Source of the DNA: Prochloron didemni P4-Papua_New_Guinea
GTDB lineage: Bacteria > Cyanobacteriota > Cyanobacteriia > Cyanobacteriales > Prochloraceae
Assembly: GCA_000252485.1 (NCBI GenBank)
Contig: JH610630.1
Span: 1-32,192 of the forward strand
Direction: 5' to 3'
DNA length: 32,192 nt
In this document: positions 1-6,807 of the stretch, piece after piece
Layout: the number at the start of each line of letters is the position of its first letter
Numbering within the stretch: position 1 is the first letter of the stretch
The notes under the pieces: generated by a model
Database searches by the model: none
Seen by the model: only the letters and a program-made list of their open reading frames with translations
What the model was told of the DNA's origin: nothing
Translations under genes and position numbers: made by a program

Positions 1-1
1 A

Positions 2-223
2 CTGCTAGTGCCATATCTTGTCTCTAATGGGACGGTAGATGAGGTATGGCGAAACTTTAGCAACTTGTATACTACTTTCGAGGGGATAAACTCTGACAGA
101 AAGGAGCATGTGAGACTGTTGAGCCATAATACTCTGGGATTTGAGGACTTACCTGGTGGTGGCGATAACGACTTCAACGATCTTGTCTTTCAACTTAATA
201 CTGTTGATATCGATATTATCTGA
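2..223 (+). CDS. DUF4114-type secreted protein, C-terminal end only
   Basis: The reading frame is open from the first bases of the window, so the gene begins upstream and only about 73 codons are visible. The tail contains the FEDLPGGGDNDFNDLVFQL signature typical of the C-terminal DUF4114 domain, an Asp/Asn-rich, probably calcium-binding module found in large secreted or surface proteins of cyanobacteria. The acidic GGGDNDFND segment is the recognisable part. The GTG at position 8 is an internal codon, not the start. The identity of the rest of the protein cannot be inferred from this fragment. Confidence 0.75.
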   Translation: MLVPYLVSNGTVDEVWRNFSNLYTTFEGINSDRKEHVRLLSHNTLGFEDLPGGGDNDFNDLVFQLNTVDIDII

Positions 224-348
224 TGTTTGCGATTAACCTCAATAGTTATATAGTTTTCCTGTCATATATGGCATTAAAACCTGATTGATGGCGGTGGTAA
301 GAGACCCCTGAATTCGTGAATAACGGTTATTAATCTTTAATGCTTGTG

Positions 349-365
349 GTGGGCGTATCCCACCC
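349..365. repeat. 17-bp palindrome, GGTGGGC-type dispersed repeat
   Basis: GGTGGGCGTATCCCACC, able to form a 6-bp stem, followed by CTACC. Related 17-mers lie at 10526-10542, 14737-14753, 26121-26137 and, in degraded form, 26293-26309. It lies between two convergent genes (ends at 223 and 430), so it could help terminate transcripts, but no T-run follows. The rest of 224-429 holds a HIP1 site near 405 and nothing else I recognise. Confidence 0.6.
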
Positions 366-429
366 TACCTATTATTATTAATTGAGTTTCTGAGTCAAGA
401 GAGAGCGATCGCTATAAAAAAATACTTAA

Positions 430-849
430 TTATTTCAATGATTTCTTTGCAATATAAGGACTTGCTGGATTGACAATCAAACGCTGTCGTTTCGGATCTA
501 TAAGTACATCCAAATCTTCCATGGGAATGGAACCCAGTAAAACCTCTGCTTCTCCAGGTAAAACCATAGCATCTACATTAGCGCGACGATTTTCAAACCG
601 GATTTCCACCGGTCCCACAATATCCAATCTTACCTGAGTTCCATCTGCCAATTCTGCTGCTTGTTCATCGACTTTTTGCAAATCTAACTGGGTCTTAATG
701 CTTTGATTAATAGACAGCATATAGGCTCCACTGTCTACCAGTGCTTGAACCTTCATCCCCTTGATTTCCCTGGATTGAATATAGCCTTTTTGGGCTAAAT
801 AAATATCTCCTGCATTAACCAATTCAAGATTGACGTAAATTAATCCCAT
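430..849 (-). CDS. Clan AA (retropepsin-like) aspartic protease
   Basis: This 139-residue protein has the single-lobe retropepsin layout. A catalytic-type ALVDSGAYMLSI strand-loop lies near residues 37-48 (DSG in place of the common DTG), and VLLGSIPMEDLDVLIDP lies near residues 103-119, matching the second hydrophobic-GXXXLE/D motif of the family. Such proteins act as homodimers; natural substrates of the cyanobacterial members are unknown to me. There is no signal peptide, so it is probably cytoplasmic. The ATG at 849 is abutted by the heptamer array at 851-984, leaving no Shine-Dalgarno-like sequence, only an A/C-rich leader. It is the last of the minus-strand genes in this cluster but is separated from the coiled-coil genes by the array and a coding remnant. 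Confidence 0.8.
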   Translation of the reverse strand: MGLIYVNLELVNAGDIYLAQKGYIQSREIKGMKVQALVDSGAYMLSINQSIKTQLDLQKVDEQAAELADGTQVRLDIVGPVEIRFENRRANVDAMVLPGEAEVLLGSIPMEDLDVLIDPKRQRLIVNPASPYIAKKSLK

Positions 850-850
850 C

Positions 851-984
851 TTTGTTGTTGGTTGTTTGTTGTTGGTTGTTGGTTGTTGGTTGTTGGTTGT
901 TTGTTGTTTGTTGTTGGTTGTTGGTTGTTGGTTGTTTGTTGTTGGTTGTTGGTTGTTGGTTGTTGGTTGTTTGTTGTTGGTTTA
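851..984. repeat. Heptanucleotide tandem array (TTGTTGG/TTGTTTG; CAACCAA/CAACAAA on the other strand)
   Basis: About 19 seven-base units of TTGTTGG mixed with TTGTTTG occupy the stretch immediately before the start codon of the minus-strand aspartic protease gene. On the mRNA-sense strand of that gene the array is C/A-rich. The unit length and gene-border position match the short tandemly repeated repetitive (STRR) sequences of cyanobacteria. The array is open in several frames, but the encoded low-complexity peptides are not credible proteins. Confidence 0.9.
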
Positions 985-1027
985 TCAACACTTTTTGGCT
1001 TGTTGGGTTTCGTGACCTCAACCCAAC

Positions 1028-1174
1028 CTACGATGTCAAATAAGAAAACAAATCTCCAACAGTTAGCTTGAACTCTATATCCAGGTCACGGATAAACTGG
1101 GGTAAAGGGAGTTCCATATCGGAGCGATCGCTAGATAATAGAGATAAATTAGCACTATCTAAACGACCTAAATC
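1028..1174 (-). pseudogene. C-terminal coding remnant, unidentified
   Basis: A 48-codon open stretch on the minus strand ends with TAG at 1028-1030 and reads like real protein: it includes the segments DMELPLPQFIRDLDIEF and KLTVGDLFSYLTS. It follows an in-frame TAA (1175-1177), and the only ATG is internal, so it looks like the tail of a gene whose front is lost. It contains a HIP1 site. It sits 12 bp beyond the end of the first coiled-coil gene. I do not recognise the family. Confidence 0.3.
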
Positions 1175-1186
1175 TTAAATAAATAT

Positions 1187-1510
1187 CTAATTGTTCAAGA
1201 ACACAAATTTAGCAAAAGCCAATAATATTGCCCCTAGGCTAATGGGATATTCTGAAAAATTAAGTCGCTTTTCTATTGCATCAAATTTCTCATCTACTTT
1301 CTGTTCTAAAGCTTCAAATTTGGTATCAAATTTGTCATTAAGTCTTTTGAGTTCATTATCAGTTTTATCTTCCAATCTCTTCAATTCACTATTCAGACAT
1401 TTCAACTCTCCATCAATCCGCTTGAACTCTCCTTTTACTTCCTCGGCATGAACTTCGATTTTGTTCTTCAGCTCCAGAATTAATTCTTTCAATTCTTGTG
1501 TATCAGTCAT
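1187..1510 (-). CDS. Coiled-coil protein with C-terminal membrane anchor, paralogue 1
   Basis: This 107-residue protein starts MTDTQELKELILELK, followed by about 70 residues of charged heptad-like helix (repeats such as LKRLEDK, LKRLNDKFD, FEALEQKVDEKFD) and a hydrophobic C-terminal segment (ISLGAILLAFAKFVF, about residues 89-104) ending in two Asn. It probably forms a coiled-coil oligomer tethered to a membrane by its tail. It is the most downstream of three tandem minus-strand paralogues separated by 31 and 36 bp, so they are probably co-transcribed. The overall pattern resembles DUF1640-like coiled-coil proteins; function unknown. Confidence 0.7.
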   Translation of the reverse strand: MTDTQELKELILELKNKIEVHAEEVKGEFKRIDGELKCLNSELKRLEDKTDNELKRLNDKFDTKFEALEQKVDEKFDAIEKRLNFSEYPISLGAILLAFAKFVFLNN

Positions 1511-1546
1511 GGCATTTATTCTGTTGTTCTCTTAATGAAGTTTTAG

Positions 1547-1852
1547 TTAGTTGAATAGCAAAACTTTCAAAATAATACCTACCATAGCAACAAGGCTACC
1601 ACGGGCTATCCACTCTACACCTACCAGTCGTTTTTCCCCATTATCCAATTTAACATTAACTATTTCTTTCAATCCTTTAATTTCAACATTAATTGTTTCT
1701 TTTAATCCTTTGATTTCAACATCAACTGTCTTTTCTAATCCTTGAAATTTATCTTCTATTCTCTTCAATTCACTGTTAAGAAATTTGAATTCCGAATCAA
1801 CCTGGCTTTTTAAAGAGAGAATTAATTCTTTTAATTCTTGTATCTCAGTCAT
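1547..1852 (-). CDS. Coiled-coil protein with C-terminal membrane anchor, paralogue 2
   Basis: I chose the ATG at 1852 (MTEIQELKELILSLK) because it aligns with the starts of both neighbours and has AAAGGA about eight bases upstream; a longer frame reaching 1927 would overlap paralogue 3. The 101-residue product has a shorter coiled coil built on a repeated VEIKGLKE unit (about residues 44-66), then RLVGVEWIARGSLVAMVGIILKVLL as the hydrophobic tail. The middle repeat differs from its neighbours, showing expansion or contraction of coiled-coil units between paralogues. Function unknown; probably an operon with the flanking copies. Confidence 0.65.
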   Translation of the reverse strand: MTEIQELKELILSLKSQVDSEFKFLNSELKRIEDKFQGLEKTVDVEIKGLKETINVEIKGLKEIVNVKLDNGEKRLVGVEWIARGSLVAMVGIILKVLLFN

Positions 1853-1883
1853 TGTATTTATCCTTTTTGTTGTTATCTTCAAT

Positions 1884-2237
1884 TTAGTTGTTAAAGAACA
1901 CAAATTTAGCCAACGCACCTGCAACACCGATGAATATGGCTGTTACGCTGGCGTTGCCCACCAATTCTGCACGTTCCAATCGTTTTTCCCAGCCATTAAA
2001 TTTATCATCCACTTTGTTTTCTAACGCTTTAAATCTTATATCCACTGTTTTTTCTAATGCTTCAAATTTTATATCGAATTTATCATTGAGTCTCTTGAGT
2101 TCATTGTCTGTTTTGTCTTCTAGGGTCTTCAATTCAGTCCGCACAGATTTTAACTCCATTTCTACTTTCTGCGAATGTAATTGAAGCTGGTTTTTCAAAT
2201 CTAGAATTAATTCTTTCAATTCTTGTGTATCAGACAT
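1884..2237 (-). CDS. Coiled-coil protein with C-terminal membrane anchor, paralogue 3
   Basis: The 117-residue product starts at ATG 2237 (MSDTQELKELILDLK), preceded by an AAAGAAG purine run. It shares LEDKTDNELKRLNDKFD with paralogue 1 almost exactly and ends in a hydrophobic segment (ASVTAIFIGVAGALAKFVFF) followed by two Asn. It is the first gene of the minus-strand trio. It is divergent from the STAND ATPase at 2413, with 175 bp between the start codons containing three direct repeats, so the two sets could share a control region. Function unknown. Confidence 0.7.
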   Translation of the reverse strand: MSDTQELKELILDLKNQLQLHSQKVEMELKSVRTELKTLEDKTDNELKRLNDKFDIKFEALEKTVDIRFKALENKVDDKFNGWEKRLERAELVGNASVTAIFIGVAGALAKFVFFNN

Positions 2238-2330
2238 TGTAATTCTTCTTTGTGTTGTTATTTTAATTAACCGATTGACTTTAGTGTAAATCCAAGAATT
2301 TACCATTAGGTCGAAATTGGTCATGTAATT

Positions 2331-2373
2331 GTCGTAAAATGTGTCGTAGAATGTAGAAAATTGTCGTAGAATG
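2331..2373 (+). promoter_or_regulatory. Three direct repeats GTCGTARAATG between divergent genes
   Basis: GTCGTAAAATG (2331-2341), GTCGTAGAATG (2343-2353) and GTCGTAGAATG (2363-2373) lie 40-82 bp before the STAND ATPase start and about 100 bp before the divergent coiled-coil gene. Copy spacings are 12 and 20 bp. They may be operator sites; the regulator is unknown. A GGAGG at about 2390-2395 lies too far from the ATG at 2413 for a standard ribosome-binding site. Confidence 0.45.
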
Positions 2374-2412
2374 TATATTTGGAGGCCAGGGATTATTTTT
2401 TCTTATTAGTCT

Positions 2413-3741
2413 ATGAACGCGGAAGAAGCACTAAAATTTGTCGAGTTATTGGTCATTGAGAAGACGGGAACTAATCTGGATGATGTAGGGAAGGCTCTAA
2501 TTGTGGGTGTTTGGCAAGGCTATACCTACGACCAAATCGCAGCAAGTAACCCAAGACTGTTTCGGCGGTCTTTGAGAGATGACGGATCTAAGTTGTGGCA
2601 GCTATTTTCAGAGGTATTAGCAGAAAAAGTCACGAAAACAACCTTTAAAAGCATACTGGAGGCTAAATATCTAACATCTCAGCAAAATCAAGAAGATTGG
2701 CCACCGCTTCAAAAGCTAAGTACTTCTACTTTATTCAGTCAATATTGGCAAGAACCACCCTATTTGAGAGTTTTTTACGGACGCGATGGAGAACTAGATA
2801 ATTTGAAGAAATGGATAGTAGAGGAAAAATGCCAATTAGTTGCAGTTTCAGGGATGACAGGAATGGGAAAAACTGCTTTAGCAGCAAAATTAGCAGCAGA
2901 TATAGGTGATGAGTTTAATCGGGTTCTCTACTGTTCTCTTCAAGATTCTCCAACATTACGAGAACTTCTAGCTGACCTTGTTTTCAATCTTTCTAACGGA
3001 ACGGAAAGTGATAATTCCGACAAGGAGATTCCAGTTAATACATTGATTTATAAGTCAATCTATCATTATTTACGCTCCCAGCCCTGTTTGTTATTATTGG
3101 ATGAGGTGCAGACGATTCTTCAAGATGGAAAATTGATAGGTAAATATAAGGAAGGATATGAGGATTATGGCAGGTTCTTTAGAAGATTAACCGATATATC
3201 TCATCAAAGCTATTTGGTTTTAATATCCTGGGAAAACCCACCAGAAATAAACGAGTTGGAAGGAGAAGAGTTCTCAGTTCGTTCCTTAAAGCTCACTGGT
3301 TTAGATAATGCTGCAGCGGGGGAAATTTTTCAAGCAAGAGGTTTTTCTGGAAGAGAGGAGAAGTTGGGAGAATTAATTGAGTTATATAAAGGCAATCCCT
3401 TACAATTGAAGTTGGTAGCTGGGATAATTAAAGATGTATACGCTGGAAATGTTGCAGCTTTTTTGCAGGATGCTACTTTAGACTTTGATGGAATTCGCCA
3501 ACTTTTAGATTCTCACTTTCGACGTTTGTCCGATTTAGAAAAGGAGATTATGTATTACTTAGCTAGTGGGAAGAAAGAAGTTTCTCTAGAAGAAATGAGA
3601 GATAAGTTTAAAGGAGCTGGATTGACTAGCGCTGTGGCTTCTTTGAGGAGGCGATCGCTCCTTGAACAAATTCCCAATCAATTACTTTATAGTCTACAAC
3701 CCATAATGATGAAATATGTGAAGCGTTTAGTGGAAAATTAA
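2413..3741 (+). CDS. STAND-type (NB-ARC/NACHT-like) ATPase with vMAP-type N-terminal HTH
   Basis: This 442-residue protein begins with an ~85-residue helical domain (EEALKFVELLVIEKTGTNL... YDQIAAS... SKLWQLFSEVLAEKV) that I match to the N-terminal HTH domain of vWA-MoxR-associated proteins common in cyanobacteria. A P-loop ATPase follows: Walker A GMTGMGKTA near residue 148, Walker B CLLLLDEVQTIL near 226, then a LTGLDNAAAGEIFQARGFSG segment and GNPLQLKLVAGII (the GxP motif) near 330-340, ending in a winged-helix-like region. Typical relatives continue into WD40 or TPR sensor repeats; here the protein ends after the wHTH with a normal stop. STAND ATPases act in signalling, defence or programmed cell death; the specific role is unknown. 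No effector domain is visible. Confidence 0.8.
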   Translation: MNAEEALKFVELLVIEKTGTNLDDVGKALIVGVWQGYTYDQIAASNPRLFRRSLRDDGSKLWQLFSEVLAEKVTKTTFKSILEAKYLTSQQNQEDWPPLQKLSTSTLFSQYWQEPPYLRVFYGRDGELDNLKKWIVEEKCQLVAVSGMTGMGKTALAAKLAADIGDEFNRVLYCSLQDSPTLRELLADLVFNLSNGTESDNSDKEIPVNTLIYKSIYHYLRSQPCLLLLDEVQTILQDGKLIGKYKEGYEDYGRFFRRLTDISHQSYLVLISWENPPEINELEGEEFSVRSLKLTGLDNAAAGEIFQARGFSGREEKLGELIELYKGNPLQLKLVAGIIKDVYAGNVAAFLQDATLDFDGIRQLLDSHFRRLSDLEKEIMYYLASGKKEVSLEEMRDKFKGAGLTSAVASLRRRSLLEQIPNQLLYSLQPIMMKYVKRLVEN

Positions 3742-3792
3742 ACTAGTCAACCGTATATCCAACTAAAACAGCAGAGGATCTATAAAGAAGAC

Positions 3793-3964
3793 AGGACTTA
3801 CACAAAATTTGGTAGAAGACACTATGGGTAGTTTGGTGCGTTGCGCTCGCGAAGCGCCGCTCTTAGCGCCCGCACCCTACGGGGGTGTTGTCTTCTATCT
3901 TACAAGTCCCCCTTATTAAGGGGGATTTAGGGGGATAAGATTTCAGCTTCTTAACCGGGTTTCT
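3793..3964. repeat. Composite of nested inverted repeats, decayed miniature element
   Basis: TAGAAGACA at 3813-3821 pairs with TGTCTTCTA at 3889-3897. Inside it a GC-rich core (GCGCTCGCGAAGCGCCGC near 3843-3860) is flanked by GTAG..GGTGCG and CGCACCCTAC. Next comes a CCCCCTTATTAAGGGGG stretch (from about 3908) and ACCGGGTTTCT at 3954-3964. The pieces AGGACTTAC (3794-3802) and ACCGGGTTTCT also occur in the intact miniature element at 21570-21672, so this may be a decayed relative with other repeats inserted. No gene was recognised between 3742 and 4043. Confidence 0.5.
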
Positions 3965-4043
3965 CCTCTTATTTTAAATATTAATGCTAAAATATTGGAA
4001 TATTCCCGGTTTGGAAATCTACGGGATGATTTGTTAGTCGCTG

Positions 4044-4817
4044 TTAAAAAATATCTTTCATTCCCCGCAAACGACCAAAAACCCTTGCTGGTTCTTCCAT
4101 TTGAGTCCTCAATTGCAAGGCTTTCTCATCCCAACGCAAAAAAGGATTGGTCAGCTTTTCCAACCCCAAGAGAGAAGGAACCGTGGCCTTTCCTTGACGG
4201 CGTTCTTCTTGAACCAAACTGTATCTATGCTGCAAATGCTTGTTTTCCTCGTCAACTGTCAAAGCAAATTGCAGATTTTTGAGGGTATATTCGTGAGCGC
4301 ACCAAACCCTAGTATTATCTGGTAAAGCTCGCAGTTTGCTCAAAGAATCCACCATTTGCCCTGGAGTACCTTCAAACAACCTGCCGCAACCTCCAGCAAA
4401 TAAAGTATCGCCGCAAAATAACTCCCCTGTCTCTCCTTCAGCAACCGGGGGAAAATAGTAGGCAATATGACCTCGGGTATGTCCGGGAACGTAGAAGACT
4501 GAGCCGGAACGACTACCAAACTCAACGCGATCGCCTTCTTGCAAAAACACCTGCTGTCCCGGAATGCGTCCCTGATCGTTTTCTCCCCCATAGACACAAA
4601 GATTGGGGAACGCTCGTAACAGTTGCTGATTTGCTCCTACGTGGTCATAATGATGGTGGGTATTGAAAATAGCCACTAAACTGGCACCTAGCTTATTCAA
4701 ACATTGCAGCACTGTCTCAGCTGTGGCTGGGTCTACCACTGCAGCAATATGGGCAAGGCGATGGTGTAATAGGAAGATATAGTTGTCCGATAAAGCAGGT
4801 AAGCGAATGACTTCCAT
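4044..4817 (-). CDS. gloB: Hydroxyacylglutathione hydrolase (glyoxalase II)
   Basis: This 257-residue metallo-beta-lactamase-fold enzyme hydrolyses S-lactoylglutathione to lactate and glutathione, the second step of methylglyoxal detoxification in the cytoplasm. The zinc motif THHHYDH is near residues 53-59, with HTRGH near 113-117, CGDTLFAGGCGRLFEGT near 134-150 (metal-bridging Asp and the glyoxalase II GGCGRLFEGT signature) and HEYT near 175-178. The C-terminal helical region (LGLEKLTNPFLRWDE) is the substrate-binding domain typical of glyoxalase II. Length is normal. It is a single gene, divergent from the small protein at 4897 with 79 bp between starts. Confidence 0.95.
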   Translation of the reverse strand: MEVIRLPALSDNYIFLLHHRLAHIAAVVDPATAETVLQCLNKLGASLVAIFNTHHHYDHVGANQQLLRAFPNLCVYGGENDQGRIPGQQVFLQEGDRVEFGSRSGSVFYVPGHTRGHIAYYFPPVAEGETGELFCGDTLFAGGCGRLFEGTPGQMVDSLSKLRALPDNTRVWCAHEYTLKNLQFALTVDEENKHLQHRYSLVQEERRQGKATVPSLLGLEKLTNPFLRWDEKALQLRTQMEEPARVFGRLRGMKDIF

Positions 4818-4896
4818 AGTTTATTTCTCCTTGGGAACTGATAACAATTAACACTTGTTTATAATTATAGTTTTTTACTATTTCACTCTTAAGATT

Positions 4897-5115
4897 ATGC
4901 AAAAAAAATCTTCTCGTAATTCAAAGCAAAGTTCACAGCAAAGTATAGAGGAAATAGTAGACCGAATTTTGGCAAATGGTTATTTAAGTCCCCTAGAACA
5001 TCTGGAACTCACTACCATCTTCCTATCAGATTTTTCTGTCACCGATCGCGAACGGAGGCAAATCAATTTTATCTTGGACGGACTGCAAATGGGAAGGTTA
5101 AAATTCAAAGATTAA
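4897..5115 (+). CDS. Small conserved hypothetical protein
   Basis: This 72-residue protein starts at ATG 4897 (MQKKSSRNSKQS); an upstream ATG at 4855 would add 14 hydrophobic residues from the AT-rich promoter region and is less likely. After a basic, Ser/Gln-rich N terminus it has a helical region with IEEIVDRILANGYLSPLEHLEL and ERRQINFILDGLQMGRLKF. This resembles short cyanobacterial proteins of unknown function that I know only as conserved hypotheticals. No membrane segment is present. It is 35 bp upstream of the glycosyltransferase on the same strand and could be co-transcribed with it. Confidence 0.6.
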   Translation: MQKKSSRNSKQSSQQSIEEIVDRILANGYLSPLEHLELTTIFLSDFSVTDRERRQINFILDGLQMGRLKFKD

Positions 5116-5118
5116 TAT

Positions 5119-5146
5119 AGTGGATAGTGAATAGTTGATAGTTGAA
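5119..5146. repeat. Heptamer array, GATAGTG/GATAGTT family
   Basis: About four degenerate seven-base units (ATAGTGG, ATAGTGA, ATAGTTG, ATAGTTG) fill the gap between the small gene and the glycosyltransferase. They contain the TTG at 5142 that could be read as a start. The same family occurs at 6360-6392, 18854-18901, 19925-19972 and 21674-21747. Confidence 0.7.
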
Positions 5147-5150
5147 ATCA

Positions 5151-6314
5151 GTGGTTAAAAAAATTTCTCTCCTGGCACCAGATTTATCGGGAGGTGGTGG
5201 AACAAGAGTCTATCTCCTGGCACAAGTTTTGCAAAAGCTAAATTACGATGTTACTGTGTTCGGTTTTTTGTTTGGGGAAAATCTCTATCCCCTTCCTCCT
5301 GCTAATTTAACAGTAAAATGGGTTAAAGGCTGCAATTATCCCCAAGTAATTAATTTTGTCAGGCAATTACTGGGAGAAATAGATGGGGATATTCTCTATG
5401 CAGTCAAACCCCGACCCACTAGCTTGGGAATAGCTTTATTAAAACGTTTAACTGGGGGAGGAAAAATTCTTTTAGATCTAGATGACTGGGAATTAAGCTG
5501 GTTTGGAGGAGATGATTGGCATTATCGTCCCACTATAAAGCAATTAGCAAAAGACTTATTCAAAGAAAATGGTGCTTTGCGCGATCCAGAACATCCTCTT
5601 TATTTGCAGTGGATGGAAAAATTGATAGATCGGGTGGATGGGGTGACAGTCAATAACCGATTCCTGGAATATCGCTATGGAGGTACTTATCTCCCCAACG
5701 GGAGAGATATGGATTTGTTTGACTGCCAGAAATTCGACCCAGACAACTGTAGAGAGAAATTGGGTCTTGGCCCATACCGAGTGTTGATGTTTCCCGGAAC
5801 CGCTCGTCCTCACAAAGGATTGGAGGATGTTTTTGCTGCTCTGGATAACCTCAATCGAGAGGATTTGCGACTGGTATTAGTGGGCGGTCGGGAAATAGGG
5901 GATGGCTATGTAGAAAAGTTGATAGCCCAATGGCCCCAGTGGGCAATTAAATTGCCTCCCATTCCCCCCGAACAAATGCCGGAAATAGTAGCTGCAGCTC
6001 ACATTATTGTAGTTCCTCAGCGAGAGAACCTCACCGCTAACGCTCAATTTCCCATGAAACTCACCGATGGCATGGCTATGGCGAAACCAATTATTACTAC
6101 GAAGGTGGGAGATATTCCCGAGATTCTAGGAGATTGCGGTTATCTGGTGGATCCTGGCTCCCCCGAGCAAATTGCAGCGGCCATTGAATCGATTTTTGCC
6201 GATTTTCCCGCCGCTCTTGAACTAGGTCAGAAGGCAAGAGCAAGATGTGTTAGCTACTATAGTTTGGAACCTATGGCAGATATTTTATCCAAGGCGCTAA
6301 AACTTTTAAATTAA
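5151..6314 (+). CDS. Glycosyltransferase, GT4-type (GT-B fold)
   Basis: About 387 residues. The N-terminal Rossmann half starts KKISLLAPDLSGGGGTRVYLLAQ, the usual acceptor-binding glycine loop. The C-terminal half has VLMFPGTARPHKGLEDVFAAL near residues 205-225 and LVLVGG, then LPPIPPEQMPEIVAAAHIIVVP and FPMKLTDGMAMAKPIITTKVGDIPEIL, corresponding to the nucleotide-sugar binding region. It probably transfers a sugar from an activated donor during polysaccharide or glycolipid synthesis; donor and acceptor are unknown. The first firm codon is GTG 5151; TTG 5142 would add three residues but lies in a heptamer repeat, and neither start has a clear ribosome-binding site. A polysaccharide-type ABC exporter follows 490 bp downstream. 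Confidence 0.85.
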   Translation: MVKKISLLAPDLSGGGGTRVYLLAQVLQKLNYDVTVFGFLFGENLYPLPPANLTVKWVKGCNYPQVINFVRQLLGEIDGDILYAVKPRPTSLGIALLKRLTGGGKILLDLDDWELSWFGGDDWHYRPTIKQLAKDLFKENGALRDPEHPLYLQWMEKLIDRVDGVTVNNRFLEYRYGGTYLPNGRDMDLFDCQKFDPDNCREKLGLGPYRVLMFPGTARPHKGLEDVFAALDNLNREDLRLVLVGGREIGDGYVEKLIAQWPQWAIKLPPIPPEQMPEIVAAAHIIVVPQRENLTANAQFPMKLTDGMAMAKPIITTKVGDIPEILGDCGYLVDPGSPEQIAAAIESIFADFPAALELGQKARARCVSYYSLEPMADILSKALKLLN

Positions 6315-6445
6315 CTTTCAATATAACCTAAGATCGGGTTGGGTTGAATACTTATAGCAGTTGAAAGTTGATAGTGGACAGTTGATAGTTATACAGCAAC
6401 CTGGCGAGCGCTCTGAGTAAATAGTAAACACTAAAAAGTCCAGTA

Positions 6446-6544
6446 TATATAGCATTTCTCATACTTGTGAGGTACAGAGAAACAAGTTTGGAAGCAGTCC
6501 GCAGGTTTATAGGTGTACCTCATTCGCAGCAGAAACGCTATATA
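6446..6544. mobile_element. 99-bp miniature inverted-repeat element
   Basis: Imperfect 31-bp terminal inverted repeats (6446-6476 and 6514-6544, 24 of 31 matching) begin TATATAGC and end GAGGTACA on the inner side. The 37-bp centre codes for nothing. No transposase is present. The remainder of 6315-6640 holds a GATAGTT-family heptamer cluster (about 6360-6392), a GC-rich fragment at about 6590-6625, and no gene. Confidence 0.55.
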
Positions 6545-6639
6545 AATAAATATTAATAGGGAACAGGAGGGAAAAAAAAGACAAAGAGGGCTTACCCTTC
6601 GGTGACCCTCAGGGCTCAAGGGTACATGATATAATGAAC

Positions 6640-6804
6640 AAAAAACAAAAAACAAAAAACAAACAACAAACAACAAACAACAAACAACCAACACTTCGGC
6701 GACCCTCTGTGCAAGCAACCAACAACCAACACTTCGGCGACCCTCTGTGCAAGCAACCAACAACCAACACTTCGGCGACCCTCTGTGCAAGCAACCAACA
6801 ACAA
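6640..6804. repeat. CAACAAA heptamers plus 38-bp tandem unit, leader of ABC exporter gene
   Basis: Heptamers (AAAACAA, CAACAAA) run from about 6640 to 6690. They pass into a 38-bp unit repeated at 6694, 6732 and 6770, in which CTTCGGCGACCCTCTGTGC is followed by CAACCAACAA heptamers. The frame of the exporter is open through all of it back to 6634, giving a 58-codon Asn/Gln/Thr-rich extension. I regard this as untranslated leader, because the membrane-transporter fold starts cleanly at 6808. Confidence 0.75.
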
Positions 6805-6807
6805 GAC

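Noticed and set aside
824-1071. Open frames on both strands through the TTGTTGG array (Cys/Leu/Val-rich on +, Asn/Gln/Thr-rich on -)
   Set aside because: They exist because a 7-bp repeat without stops stays open in all phases; no start signals and no protein-like composition.
5142-6314. TTG at 5142 as the glycosyltransferase start
   Set aside because: The codon is part of a GATAGTT heptamer unit; GTG 5151 is nearer the conserved N terminus, though evidence is weak for both.
6634-6807. Start of the ABC exporter at 6634
   Set aside because: The added 58 residues are repeat-encoded and unlike any exporter N terminus; ATG 6808 begins the known fold.
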